Counted from the first letter of the stretch, positions 36,279 through 45,402 are shown. The stretch is DNA of 64,000 nt from an uncultured Oscillibacter sp. (GCA_950097265.1 CATNDJ010000010.1:1-64000); one strand, 5' to 3'. Notes: generated by a model from the sequence alone, not told the origin. Numbers and translations: made by a program.

Positions 36279-36449
36279 ATGGAGCAAACAACTACCGCCC
36301 AGAATCTGTGGCGCGTCTGGGTCGACACCCGGCGCCGCATCGTGTCCTTCCATGAGGAGGAGGACTGCAAGCTGCTGGAGTTCCGGAACCGGGATCTGTT
36401 TTTCAGCTGCATCGAGCAGTATACCGGGATGCAGTACCGGTATCAATAA
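36279..36449 (+). CDS. Small ORF, 56 aa, unknown function
   Basis: Strong RBS gaaaggaga; MEQTTTAQNLWRVWVDTRRRIVSFHEEEDCKLLEFRNRDLFFSCIEQYTGMQYRYQ; followed directly by a terminator hairpin; absent from the supplied ORF track. Confidence 0.7.
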   Translation: MEQTTTAQNLWRVWVDTRRRIVSFHEEEDCKLLEFRNRDLFFSCIEQYTGMQYRYQ

Positions 36450-36487
36450 ACGCAAAACGGGGGCCGGAAAGGGCCCCCGTTTTGCGT
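36450..36487. terminator. Perfect 16-bp inverted repeat terminator
   Basis: acgcaaaacgggggcc-ggaaag-ggcccccgttttgcgt. Confidence 0.8.
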
Positions 36488-36562
36488 TATATAGCCCCCC
36501 GTCTCTCGTCCCCCGCAGGGGGTGGGGGTTACTCAAGGGGGAGCCTGCTCCCCCTTGAAGGA

Positions 36563-36633
36563 GTATGAAGGAATGGAGCGGGCGGAGTCCTCGCCATCAG
36601 GCGGGGACGCAGCAGAGCGGAATTTCTTCATAC
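36563..36633. repeat. Structured intergenic element (outer IR enclosing a GC-rich hairpin)
   Basis: gtatgaaggaat (36563-36574) / atttcttcatac (36622-36633), internal gtcctcgcc-atca-ggcggggac; right arm overlaps the downstream SDR gene stop codon. Confidence 0.6.
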
Positions 36634-37362
36634 GATAAATCCCCCGTCGGCGGCCAGCACCTGCCCGGTGATGAACGCCGCCCTTTCCGAGGCCAGGAAG
36701 GCCACGGCCTCCGCCACCTCCTCCGGCGTCCCCAGGCGGCCCAGGGGGGTCTCCTCCGCCAGCATGCGGCGGGTGTCCTCCCCCAGGATCCGCACCATGT
36801 CCGTCTCAATGCACCCGGGGGCCACGCAGTTCACCCGGATGCCCGAGGGGGCCAGCTCCAGGGCCAGGGAGCGGGTCAGGCCAATCAGCCCCGCCTTGGT
36901 GGCGGCGTAGGCCGCCTCGCAGCTCGCCCCCCGGAGCCCCCACATGGAAGAGATATTGACGACGCAGCCCCGCTTCTCCCCCAGCATGTGGGGCAGAACC
37001 GCCTGAATCGCGTTCCGGGGCCCGGTGAGATTCACCGCCAGGAGCCGGTCCCAGTCCTCATCTCCCAGGTCCTGAAAGAGGCCCTGGCGGGAAATCCCGG
37101 CGTTGTTCACCAGCAGCTCCACGGGCCCCAGCGCCTCCGCCGCGGCCCGGACCATGGCCTCTACGGCCTCCCGGTCCGCCACGTCCGCCTGAAAGGCCAT
37201 GGCCGCCCGGCCCTGGGCCCGGAGCTCTGCAACCAGGCTCTCGGCGGCCTCCCGGCGCTCCAGGTAATTGACGCAGACGGGCCAGCCCTCCCGGGCCAGC
37301 GCGGCGGCAACGGCCCTCCCAATGCCCCGGGAGGCCCCGGTGGCCAGGGCGCATCTTCTCAT
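36628..37362 (-). CDS. 3-oxoacyl-ACP reductase-like short-chain dehydrogenase
   Basis: ALATGASRGIGRAVAAALAREGW; LVNNAGISRQG; YAATKAGLIGLTRSLALEL; C-terminal VLAADGGFIV. Confidence 0.9.
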   Translation of the reverse strand: MRRCALATGASRGIGRAVAAALAREGWPVCVNYLERREAAESLVAELRAQGRAAMAFQADVADREAVEAMVRAAAEALGPVELLVNNAGISRQGLFQDLGDEDWDRLLAVNLTGPRNAIQAVLPHMLGEKRGCVVNISSMWGLRGASCEAAYAATKAGLIGLTRSLALELAPSGIRVNCVAPGCIETDMVRILGEDTRRMLAEETPLGRLGTPEEVAEAVAFLASERAAFITGQVLAADGGFIV

Positions 37363-37428
37363 GGAACCAGCTCCTTTTCCTTGATGGGGGCAGTATAGCA
37401 GAAAAAAAAGAAAAGCGCAAGAAAGGGC

Positions 37429-37457
37429 TTGACAAAAGGAACCGGTTCGTGTATCTT
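37429..37457 (+). promoter_or_regulatory. Promoter of tRNA-Val
   Basis: TTGACA, 17-bp spacer, TATCTT, 15 bp before the tRNA. Confidence 0.7.
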
Positions 37458-37472
37458 ATATATGTTCGTTTC

Positions 37473-37549
37473 GGACGATTAGCTCAGCTGGCTAGAGCAC
37501 CTGCTTGACGTGCAGGGGGTCACAGGTTCGAGTCCTGTATCGTCCACCA
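37473..37549 (+). tRNA. tRNA-Val (GAC)
   Basis: GGACGAT...ATCGTCC acceptor stem, anticodon arm cctgc-ttGACgt-gcagg, GTTCGAGTC T-loop, encoded CCA. Confidence 0.93.
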
Positions 37550-37550
37550 A

Positions 37551-37583
37551 AAGGAAAAGCACGCCAACGGCGTGCTTTTCCTT
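37551..37583. terminator. Bidirectional terminator tRNA-Val/ilvE
   Basis: aaggaaaagcacgcc-aac-ggcgtgcttttcctt, perfect 15-bp stem. Confidence 0.85.
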
Positions 37584-37593
37584 TATGCCATTC

Positions 37594-38670
37594 TCAGCCC
37601 TTGCACACGGGGACGATCCAGCCCTTGGTGTCGGGGAGCTTGCCCCACTGCATCCCGGTCATGGTGTCGTAGAGCTTCTGGGTCAGGGAACCGATCTTCC
37701 CGTCGTTGATAAAGACCTTGTCCCCCTTCCAGTCCAGCTCCTTCACCGGGGAGACCACGGCGGCGGTGCCCGTGCCGAAGACCTCCTCCAGCTTGCCCTC
37801 GTGGCCCGCCTTCATCACGTCTGCGATGGCCAGGGGGCCCTCGATAACCTCATAGCCCCAGTCCCTCAAAAGCTCGATGCAGCTCCGGCGGGTCACGCCG
37901 GGGAGCACCGTGCCCGTGCAGGCGGCGGTGTAGATCTTCCCGTCGATTTTGAACATGATGTTCATGCTGCCCACTTCTTCGACGTACTTCTTTTCCACGC
38001 CGTCCAGCCACAGCACCTGGGCGAAGCCCTTCTGCTCCGCCAGCTCCCCGGCCTTGATGGACGCGGCGTAGTTTCCGCCGCACTTGGTGAAGCCCGTCAG
38101 GCCCGGGGCGGCGCGGATGTACTCGTCCTCCACGTAGATGCGCACCGGGTCGATGCCCTCGGCGTAATACGCGCCGGAGGGGGCGCAGATGATGCAGAAG
38201 GTGTACTTCTTGCTGGCGTGGACGCCCAGCCCCACGTCCGTCGCGAAGACGAAGGGGCGGATGTACAGGGAGGTTCCGTCGGCGTGGGGCACCCAGTCCT
38301 TCTCAATTTCCACCAGGGCCTTCACGGCCTGGACGAAGTCGTCCACGGGGACCTGGGGGATGCACATGCGGTCGGAGGAATCCTGCATCCGCTGGGCGTT
38401 GCACTCCGGGCGGAAAAGCTGGATCTGATTGTCCACGGAGCGATAGGCCTTCATGCCCTCGAAGAGCTCCTGGGCGTAATGGAAGACGACGGTGGCGGGG
38501 TCCATGGCGAAGGGGGCGTAGGGGACGATGCGGGGGTCGTGCCAGCCCTGGCCGTCGGTGTAGTCCATCAGGAACATGTGGTCCGTGAAGATTTTGGCGA
38601 AGCCCAGTTTTTCCTCGTCGGCGGGCTTGGCCTTGGGGGCGGTGTTTTTGGTGATCTTGATATCCAGCAT
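37594..38670 (-). CDS. ilvE: Branched-chain amino acid aminotransferase
   Basis: LFEGMKAYRSVDNQIQLFRPECNAQRMQDSS; alternative start at 38679. Confidence 0.93.
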   Translation of the reverse strand: MLDIKITKNTAPKAKPADEEKLGFAKIFTDHMFLMDYTDGQGWHDPRIVPYAPFAMDPATVVFHYAQELFEGMKAYRSVDNQIQLFRPECNAQRMQDSSDRMCIPQVPVDDFVQAVKALVEIEKDWVPHADGTSLYIRPFVFATDVGLGVHASKKYTFCIICAPSGAYYAEGIDPVRIYVEDEYIRAAPGLTGFTKCGGNYAASIKAGELAEQKGFAQVLWLDGVEKKYVEEVGSMNIMFKIDGKIYTAACTGTVLPGVTRRSCIELLRDWGYEVIEGPLAIADVMKAGHEGKLEEVFGTGTAAVVSPVKELDWKGDKVFINDGKIGSLTQKLYDTMTGMQWGKLPDTKGWIVPVCKG

Positions 38671-38739
38671 GGCGAACACTCTCCTGTTTGTGTATTGGGG
38701 GCGGAGCCCCCGGCCGGGCCCGAGGCCCGGTTTTCTGCT

Positions 38740-38865
38740 TTAAATGATTATATGCTTGCCGCCCGGCAAAGTCAAGCGGCAAACGGGCAAAAAGGAGAGC
38801 GAACCGCTGAGATGAGAAGATACCGTAGCGGTGAGCACAAGCGCCGTCATCAGGAAAACCGGCAT
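38740..38865 (-). CDS. Small hydrophobic ORF, 41 aa
   Basis: Minus-strand RBS ggaggggtttgca-ATG, 17 nt after the ADH stop; MPVFLMTALVLTATVSSHLSGSLSFLPVCRLTLPGGKHIII. Confidence 0.45.
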   Translation of the reverse strand: MPVFLMTALVLTATVSSHLSGSLSFLPVCRLTLPGGKHIII

Positions 38866-38882
38866 TGCAAACCCCTCCCTTT

Positions 38883-40127
38883 TTATTCCGCGGGACCGGC
38901 GGCATGGAGAGCCGGCGCGCCCTCGCGGCCGCTCTGCCCGGAGCCGCGGGCGTTCTCATAAATGCGGATCATATCTTCCCGGGTCAGCTTTTTCGCGGAT
39001 CCGGTGCGGCCTCCGCAGGCCGCCAGGCACCGCTCCGCCATTTCCCCGATTTGACCGTCCGTGGGACGGACGCCCAATTCCTCCAGATTCACGGGCATTT
39101 CAATGCTGCGGTAAAATTCCTCCATGGCCCGGATGCCGGCCTCGGCGGTTTCCTCATCGGAGCCCCCGGCGGCGACGCCCATGACGTTCCGGGCGTAGCG
39201 GACAAAGCGGGGCAGACAGTCCCGATAGACATATCTCGCCCAGCTGGGCCAGACGGCGGCCAGCCCCGCCCCATGGGTCACGTCGAACATGCCGCCCAGC
39301 TCGTGCTCCAGCTTGTGGGACATGAAGTCCCCGCCGTCGTTTCCGCAGCCGGTCAGGTCGTTGTGGGCCAGGCTTCCGGCCCACATGATCTCCGCCCGGG
39401 CGTCATCGTCCCCCGGGTTGTGGTGGAGCGTCACGGCGTTTTTCATCACCGTGCGGAGCAGCCCTTCCGCCAGGGCGTCCGTGATTTCCATCGTTCCGCC
39501 GTTGGTGAAATACCGCTCCATGGTGTGCATCATAATGTCCACGCAGCCGGATTCCGTCTGGTAATCCGGCAGGGTTTTAGTATAATCCGGGTTCATCACG
39601 GCGAATTTGGGCCGGGCCAGGTTGTCGTCGTAGGCCCTTTTTTCGCCGGTCCGCTCGTTGGTGATGACGCAGCCCTTGGAGGTCTCGCTTCCCGCGGCGG
39701 CGATGGTCAGTACGCTGGCAACCGGGAGGCATCTTTTCGCCGTCCGGGTATGGGCGAACAGCTCCCAGACGTCATATTCCGGTTCCGCAAGGCCGTAGGC
39801 CACGGCCTTCGCCGTGTCGATGACGCTGCCGCCTCCGACGGCCAGCAGGAAATCCACCCGCCGCTCCCTGCCGGTCCGGATGCCCTCATAGACCTTGTCC
39901 AGCCGCGGGTTGGGGACCACGCCGCCCAGCTCGCAGAAGGCGATCTTCTCCGCGTCCAGGGCGCTCTCCACCTTTTCCAGCAGGCCGGAACGCCTGGCGC
40001 TTCCCCCGCCGTACACCACCATTACGCTGGACGCGCCGCAGGCTTTCGCCTCTTTTCCGATTTTGCCCTCGGCGTCCTTTCCAAAAATCACTTTCGTGGG
40101 CGAATAGAACTCAAAGCTGTGAGCCAT
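38883..40127 (-). CDS. Iron-containing alcohol dehydrogenase
   Basis: MAHSFEFYSPTKVIFGKDAEGKIG; VDFLLAVGGGSVIDTAKAVAYG; HKLEHELGGMFDVTHGAGLAAVWPSW. Confidence 0.93.
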   Translation of the reverse strand: MAHSFEFYSPTKVIFGKDAEGKIGKEAKACGASSVMVVYGGGSARRSGLLEKVESALDAEKIAFCELGGVVPNPRLDKVYEGIRTGRERRVDFLLAVGGGSVIDTAKAVAYGLAEPEYDVWELFAHTRTAKRCLPVASVLTIAAAGSETSKGCVITNERTGEKRAYDDNLARPKFAVMNPDYTKTLPDYQTESGCVDIMMHTMERYFTNGGTMEITDALAEGLLRTVMKNAVTLHHNPGDDDARAEIMWAGSLAHNDLTGCGNDGGDFMSHKLEHELGGMFDVTHGAGLAAVWPSWARYVYRDCLPRFVRYARNVMGVAAGGSDEETAEAGIRAMEEFYRSIEMPVNLEELGVRPTDGQIGEMAERCLAACGGRTGSAKKLTREDMIRIYENARGSGQSGREGAPALHAAGPAE

Positions 40128-40268
40128 TTCTGTTTCCTCCGTTACATTTGATGGTTCTATCATAGAGGAAATCCGGCGGAAAAGAAATCAATATCGGGAC
40201 CAGATATAGAAGAATCCGGACAGATATGGTATAATCCTTCTAACAATCCGGACAGGAGGCGTCAGCAT

Positions 40269-41165
40269 ATGCGTTTGTTTGAGACAGATGAAAACCAGGT
40301 GGAACAGATAGAGGGAATGACGGTGGAATACCCCTACTGCCTCCATGAGCGGGACTTGACGGATTTTGTAATCCCCTGGCATTGGCACGAGGAATTGGAG
40401 CTGGGCTATATTCAGGAGGGCGTCAGCAAAATCGTCACGGTTGGGGCGGAATATACGGTCCGCCAGGGCGACGGCTTTTTCATCAACAGCAACGTCATGG
40501 ACATGAAGCGGAACGGAACGCCGGGAGCCAGGACGCTGGAAGTCAATCACATCTTCCATCCGGTTTTCCTGAGCGGGCATTTCAAAAGCCTCTTCGAGGC
40601 GAAGTACCTGAATCCGGTTATTAAGAACCGGCGGATAGAGGTTCATGTAATCCGGCGGGGACACCCTTCCTCCAACCAGATCTTGAGGAATCTGTATCAA
40701 CTCAAGGAGCTGCAAAGCCGCCCGGATACGGAATTTCAGACAAGAAGCCTCCTCTCCGAGACGTGGCTTCTTCTGCTGGAGGAGCTTCGCAGCCACCCGG
40801 GAGAAAGCCCCCGGACGGGAGCGGAGCAGCGGGACCGGCTGCGCAGTATGATTGCGCACATACACCGGCACTACGGGGAAAAGCTCTCGCTGCCGGAAAT
40901 CGCGAAGGCCGCCGGGGTGAGCGAACGGGAGGCCTCCCGCTGTTTCAAAAAAAGCGTCGGGCAGAGCCCCGTGGAATACCTGACTGCCTTCCGCCTGAAC
41001 GAATCGAAAAAGCTGCTTCGGGAGAGCGATTTGTCCATTACGGAAATCGGCCTGCGGTGCGGCTTTTCGGGGGGCGCCTATTTTGGAAAGCTGTTCCGGG
41101 CCGCCTTCGGCGTAACGCCGGGGGCCTACCGCGCCGGCGGGCGCGCCGGGCAGCCCGCGCCTTGA
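40269..41165 (+). CDS. AraC family transcriptional regulator
   Basis: N-terminal cupin-like region (FVIPWHWHEELELGYIQEG) and C-terminal HTH (LSLPEIAKAAGVSEREASRCFKKSVGQSPVEYLTAFRLNESKKLL). Confidence 0.93.
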   Translation: MRLFETDENQVEQIEGMTVEYPYCLHERDLTDFVIPWHWHEELELGYIQEGVSKIVTVGAEYTVRQGDGFFINSNVMDMKRNGTPGARTLEVNHIFHPVFLSGHFKSLFEAKYLNPVIKNRRIEVHVIRRGHPSSNQILRNLYQLKELQSRPDTEFQTRSLLSETWLLLLEELRSHPGESPRTGAEQRDRLRSMIAHIHRHYGEKLSLPEIAKAAGVSEREASRCFKKSVGQSPVEYLTAFRLNESKKLLRESDLSITEIGLRCGFSGGAYFGKLFRAAFGVTPGAYRAGGRAGQPAP

Positions 41166-41242
41166 TGACGCCCTGAACCGCCATGTTGTTCCTGCAAAGA
41201 AAGAGGGGGAGGGGCTTCCGCCCCTCCCCCTTCGGCTCTTTT

Positions 41243-41785
41243 TCAGGCGGGCTTCCCGCACGCCATGCCCCGTTTCAGGGCCTCCAGGTTCAGCGGGACC
41301 AGCTTGGCCTTTTTCCCGGTGAACATCTCGGCGATCATGGTCTCGATGGTTTCCTGCTTCAGGGCTCCCGTGGCGGCCACGTAGGCCCCCAGCATGACCA
41401 TGTTGGCCACCTTGGCGTTCCCCAGCTCCGCCGCGATCTCGTCGCAGGGGACGTAGACGGCGGACACGTCCTCCCGGCTCACCTTGTCCGGGATGATGCT
41501 GCTGTTGACGAAGACCGTGCCCCCCGGGGCCACCCGCTTTTCAAACTTGGCCAGGGCCGCCCGGTTCATGGCGATGACCTCGGAAGGGCTCTCCACCAGA
41601 GGGGCGCCGATCCGCTCGTCGCTGATGATGACCGTACAGTTGGCCGTGCCGCCCCGCATCTCCGGGCCGTAGGAGGGAACCCAGGACGCCTCCAGGTCCT
41701 CCGCCACGGCGGCCTCCACCAGGTTCTTTCCGATGGACATGACGCCCTGGCCGCCGAAGCCGGACAGAATGACTTCCTTTTTCAT
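41243..41785 (-). CDS. 2-oxoacid:ferredoxin oxidoreductase, gamma subunit
   Basis: [52 protein letters not shown]. Confidence 0.92.
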   Translation of the reverse strand: MKKEVILSGFGGQGVMSIGKNLVEAAVAEDLEASWVPSYGPEMRGGTANCTVIISDERIGAPLVESPSEVIAMNRAALAKFEKRVAPGGTVFVNSSIIPDKVSREDVSAVYVPCDEIAAELGNAKVANMVMLGAYVAATGALKQETIETMIAEMFTGKKAKLVPLNLEALKRGMACGKPA

Positions 41786-41786
41786 A

Positions 41787-42530
41787 TCACGTCGCCTCCG
41801 TATCCTTGATGACCCCCAGGGGATAGTACGCCGCCATGTTCTCCATCAGCCATTGGTTGGCCTCGTCAATCTCCATGCCCCAGTTCGTCGGGCAGGCCGC
41901 CAGCACCTCCACGAAGGTGAAGCCGTCCCCGGCCATTTGCCGGGCAAAGGCCTTCTTCAGGGCCTTCTTGGCCTTGTTCAGGTGGGGGATGTCCGTGACG
42001 CAGACCCGCTCGGCGTAGACGCAGCCGTCCAGGGTGGAGAGCATCTCGGCAACCCGGATGGGCATGCCCGCCTGCTCCTTGGTGCGGCCCAGGGGGGCGG
42101 TGGTGGCCTTCTGGCCGATGAGGGTGGTGGGGGCCATTTGGCCTCCCGTCATGCCGTAGATGGCGTTGTTGATAAAGATGGTGGTGAATTTCTCTCCCCG
42201 CATGGCGGCGTGGACAATCTCCGCCGCGCCGATGGAGGCCAGGTCCCCGTCCCCCTGGTAGGTGAAGACGGGCTGGGCGGGATGGGTGCGCTTCACCGCC
42301 GTGGCCACCGCCGGGGCCCGGCCGTGGGCGGCCTCGATGGTGTCGAAGGAGAAGTAGTTCCCCGCGAAGACGGCGCAGCCAACGGGACAGATGCCGATAG
42401 CGGTCCCCAGGGCGTCCATCTCCTCCAGCACCTCGCCGATGAGCTTATGTACGATGCCGTGGGCGCAGCCGGGGCAGTAGTGCAGCTCCGTGTCCTGGAG
42501 GCCCTTGGTCTTCTGATAAACGGTTGTCAT
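41787..42530 (-). CDS. 2-oxoacid:ferredoxin oxidoreductase, TPP-binding beta subunit
   Basis: HYCPGCAHGIVHKLI; YQGDGDLASIGAAEIVHAAMRGEKFTTIFINNAIYGMTGGQMAPTT. Confidence 0.93.
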   Translation of the reverse strand: MTTVYQKTKGLQDTELHYCPGCAHGIVHKLIGEVLEEMDALGTAIGICPVGCAVFAGNYFSFDTIEAAHGRAPAVATAVKRTHPAQPVFTYQGDGDLASIGAAEIVHAAMRGEKFTTIFINNAIYGMTGGQMAPTTLIGQKATTAPLGRTKEQAGMPIRVAEMLSTLDGCVYAERVCVTDIPHLNKAKKALKKAFARQMAGDGFTFVEVLAACPTNWGMEIDEANQWLMENMAAYYPLGVIKDTEAT

Positions 42531-42531
42531 G

Positions 42532-43599
42532 TCACTTGACCTCCTTCCAGGCTTCCAGCGCGGCCCGCTCCACCTCGGACACGTGGGGGATGGCGCCGCC
42601 GCAGCGGCCGTAGAACTTGACGGGCTTCCGCTCGCCCACGGCCAGGTTCACGTCGTCCAGCATCTGGCCCAGGCTCATCTCCACGGTGAGGAAGGACTTC
42701 ACCCGGTCCAGCCCGGCGATTTCCCGCAGCCGCGCGTAGGGGTAGGGCCATACGGTGACGGGGCGGAACACGCCGGCCTTGATCCCCTGTTTCCGCAGGT
42801 TCTCCGCCGCGGTCTGGGCCACCCGGGAGGGGGTGCCGTAGGCCACCAGAACCAGCTCCGCGTCGTCCATCAGGATCTCCTCCCAGCGGCACTCGTTCTT
42901 CTCCATCTCCAGGACCTTTTTGTGAAGCTCCAGGTTGTGGGCCTCGCAGGCGGGGGCGTCGATGAGCAGGGAGGTGATGAAGTTGTTGTGGTCCCGGTCC
43001 CCCCGTCCGCAGGCGGCCCAGGTCTTCTCCGGAAGCGCTCTGGGGGTCCGCTCCTTCCAGACGATGGGTTCCATCATCTGACCGATGAGCCCGTCCGCCA
43101 GCACCACCACGGGGTTCCGGTACTGGTCGGCGATGTCGAAGGCCTCCTGGGTCAGATCCACGGCCTCCTGAATATTGGCGGGGGCCAGGACCACCGTGCG
43201 GTAGTCCCCGTTGCCGCCGCCCCGGGTGGCCTGGAAGTAGTCTCCCTGGGCGGGCTGGATGGACCCCAGGCCCGGGCCGCCCCGCATCACGTTCACCACC
43301 ACGGCGGGGAGCTGGCAGGCGGCCATGTAGCTGATGCCCTCCTGCTTCAGGCTCACGCCGGGGGAAGAGGAGGAGGTCATGGCCCGCACGCCGGAGGCCG
43401 CCGCGCCGTAGACCATGTTGACGGCGGCCAGCTCCGACTCCGCCTGGACAAAAACGCCCCCGCTCTGGGGCATGTGGAGGGACATATACTCGGGGATCTC
43501 GTTCTGGGGGGTGATGGGATAGCCGAAGAAGCAGCGGCAGCCCGCCCGGATGGCGGCCTCAGCGATGGCCTCGCTGCCCTTCCAGATTTCTCGTTTCAT
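42532..43599 (-). CDS. 2-oxoacid (2-ketoisovalerate-type) ferredoxin oxidoreductase, alpha subunit (VorB-like)
   Basis: EIWKGSEAIAEAAIRAGCRCFFGYPITPQNEIPEYMS; MTSSSSPGVSLKQEGISYMAACQLPAVVVNVMRGGPGLG. Confidence 0.92.
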   Translation of the reverse strand: MKREIWKGSEAIAEAAIRAGCRCFFGYPITPQNEIPEYMSLHMPQSGGVFVQAESELAAVNMVYGAAASGVRAMTSSSSPGVSLKQEGISYMAACQLPAVVVNVMRGGPGLGSIQPAQGDYFQATRGGGNGDYRTVVLAPANIQEAVDLTQEAFDIADQYRNPVVVLADGLIGQMMEPIVWKERTPRALPEKTWAACGRGDRDHNNFITSLLIDAPACEAHNLELHKKVLEMEKNECRWEEILMDDAELVLVAYGTPSRVAQTAAENLRKQGIKAGVFRPVTVWPYPYARLREIAGLDRVKSFLTVEMSLGQMLDDVNLAVGERKPVKFYGRCGGAIPHVSEVERAALEAWKEVK

Positions 43600-43613
43600 G
43601 GGACCGGCTCCTT

Positions 43614-43823
43614 TCAGTCTTTTTCAATGGTGATGATGGAATCTGGGCACATCTTCGCGCAGCTCGCGCAGCCGATGCAGGCGGCCTCGTCCGTGCAGGC
43701 CGCCGGGTGGTAGCCCTTCACATTGGTGCCGCCCTCCAGGGCCAGGATGTGCTTGGGGCAGGCGGTGACGCAGAGCCCGCAGCCCTTGCAGCGGTCCTGA
43801 CGGAAGGTGAGGTGGATTGCCAT
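43614..43823 (-). CDS. 4Fe-4S ferredoxin (delta subunit of oxidoreductase)
   Basis: Two CxxCxxCxxxC motifs: CKGCGLCVTACP and CIGCASCAKMCP. Confidence 0.93.
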   Translation of the reverse strand: MAIHLTFRQDRCKGCGLCVTACPKHILALEGGTNVKGYHPAACTDEAACIGCASCAKMCPDSIITIEKD

Positions 43824-43866
43824 GGCGCAAAATCTCCTTTCCTCTATATCTTAAAAATTGCCAATT

Positions 43867-44592
43867 TCATTCCCAGGGTTTCTTCATCCGAATTTCCATC
43901 GGAAACAGCTCCAGGTCCCGGAGCCGATCCTGAAACCGGGCCTCCGCCGCGTGGCAGATCAGGGGAACGCCGGTGATCCGGGAGACCTCCTCCGCCAGGG
44001 CTCCGCCCTCCCGCACCGTCTCCGGGGCGGTCTCATGACAGAGGTGGGTGTTGTTGACAAGCCCTGTGCACCGAAGGCCCGTCACGGCCTCGATGGCCCG
44101 GAGGACCTCCGTGCTGCGCTCCGCCGTCCGGACCTCCGGGCGGGCGGCGTTGACCACGTACAGCAGCTGATAGTCCTCCTTCAGGATCTTCGGCCGGTAA
44201 CGGGCCAGCACCCGGGCCCCGGAGGGGTCCCCGCCGATGTCCAGCACGCCCCGGACCGCCCGGTCCTCCAGCACGGCGTGGAGCTCCGCCGGCAGAGCGG
44301 GCACGTCCGCGTCCGCCAGGGCCTGGGGCGTGGCGACGAGCCGGACTCCCGCCGCCTCCAGCAGCTCCCTCCGCTCCCGGCTGCGGAAGTAGGGGTTCAC
44401 GATGTCCAGGTCCGCCAGGGCCACCCGGGCCCCCTCCCCCGCCAGGGCCAGGGCCAGGTTCACGGAAAACTCGGTCTTCCCCGTGCCATAGTGCCCGGTG
44501 ACCAGGGTCAGCCGGTGGGGGAAGCGTTCCAGGGCAGTCAAGGGGAAAACCCCTCCTTCCAGAAAATAGTAAACAAGTTGTCTAGTTCGCAA
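43867..44592 (-). CDS. P-loop ATPase (CobQ/MinD/ParA-like)
   Basis: LTLVTGHYGTGKTEFSVNLALALAGEGARVALADLDIVNPYF; start uncertain, a TTG near 44541 has a good RBS. Confidence 0.78.
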   Translation of the reverse strand: MRTRQLVYYFLEGGVFPLTALERFPHRLTLVTGHYGTGKTEFSVNLALALAGEGARVALADLDIVNPYFRSRERRELLEAAGVRLVATPQALADADVPALPAELHAVLEDRAVRGVLDIGGDPSGARVLARYRPKILKEDYQLLYVVNAARPEVRTAERSTEVLRAIEAVTGLRCTGLVNNTHLCHETAPETVREGGALAEEVSRITGVPLICHAAEARFQDRLRDLELFPMEIRMKKPWE

Positions 44593-44721
44593 ATGCGTTG
44601 TATGATGTCATTTTATACTAAATCTCGTGGGCTGTCAAGAGACTTCTTGTTTTTTCTGGTAAAAGGCGGTATAGTAAGGAAAACGCACTCCCGGCGGGGC
44701 CGCCGGAGGATGGAGGTATCT

Positions 44722-45402
44722 ATGGAAGGCAAACGCGCCAAGCTGTCCGAGCAGACGGCGGACCGGCTTTACGAGTGGATTGTGGAGGAGCGCCGCTATC
44801 CCCCCGGCAGCAAGCTGCCCAACGAGAACGAGCTCAGCGCGGCCATGGGAGTCAGCCGCACCACCCTGCGGGAGGCCATTTCCTTTTTAGTGGCCCAGGG
44901 GGTGCTGGACATCCGGCGGGGGAAGGGCACCTTCGTGGCCGAGAGCCTCCCCGCTCCGGGGATGGACCTGACGGCCCTGGCGGGAGTCCGGTCCCGGGTG
45001 CGGGCCAAGGACCTCTTCGAGATGCGACTGATCTTCGAGCCCGCCACCGTGGCCCTGGCCTGCCTGCGGGCCGGCGACGAGGAGCTGGAGCAGATCCGCA
45101 AGAAGGCGGAGCGGGTGGAGCGCATCGCCGCCGAGGGGGGCAACTGGCCCCTGGCGGACCAGGAGTTCCACTGGGCCATCATCAAGGCCTCCCACAACGA
45201 GTATATGCGGCGGCTGTACCCTATCATCAACAGCGCCGTAGACGAGATTTTACAGATCTCCCCCAGCCGCCAGCGGATGCTGGACATCGCCCTGGGGGAC
45301 AACCGGACCATCCTGGACTTCCTCCTCAAGCGGGACGAGGAGGGGGCCCGCTGCGCCATGAGCATCCACATGAAGCACCTCATTAACACCCTCCAGGACT
45401 GA
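44722..45402 (+). CDS. FadR/GntR family transcriptional regulator
   Basis: LSEQTADRLYEWIVEERRYPPGSKLPNENELSAAMGVSRTTLREAISFLVAQGVLDIRRGKGTFV plus FCD domain; alternative start 44710. Confidence 0.93.
   Translation: MEGKRAKLSEQTADRLYEWIVEERRYPPGSKLPNENELSAAMGVSRTTLREAISFLVAQGVLDIRRGKGTFVAESLPAPGMDLTALAGVRSRVRAKDLFEMRLIFEPATVALACLRAGDEELEQIRKKAERVERIAAEGGNWPLADQEFHWAIIKASHNEYMRRLYPIINSAVDEILQISPSRQRMLDIALGDNRTILDFLLKRDEEGARCAMSIHMKHLINTLQD

Noticed and set aside
37510-38961. 483-aa plus-strand ORF starting inside tRNA-Val
   Set aside because: Antisense to ilvE and begins within a tRNA; artefact.
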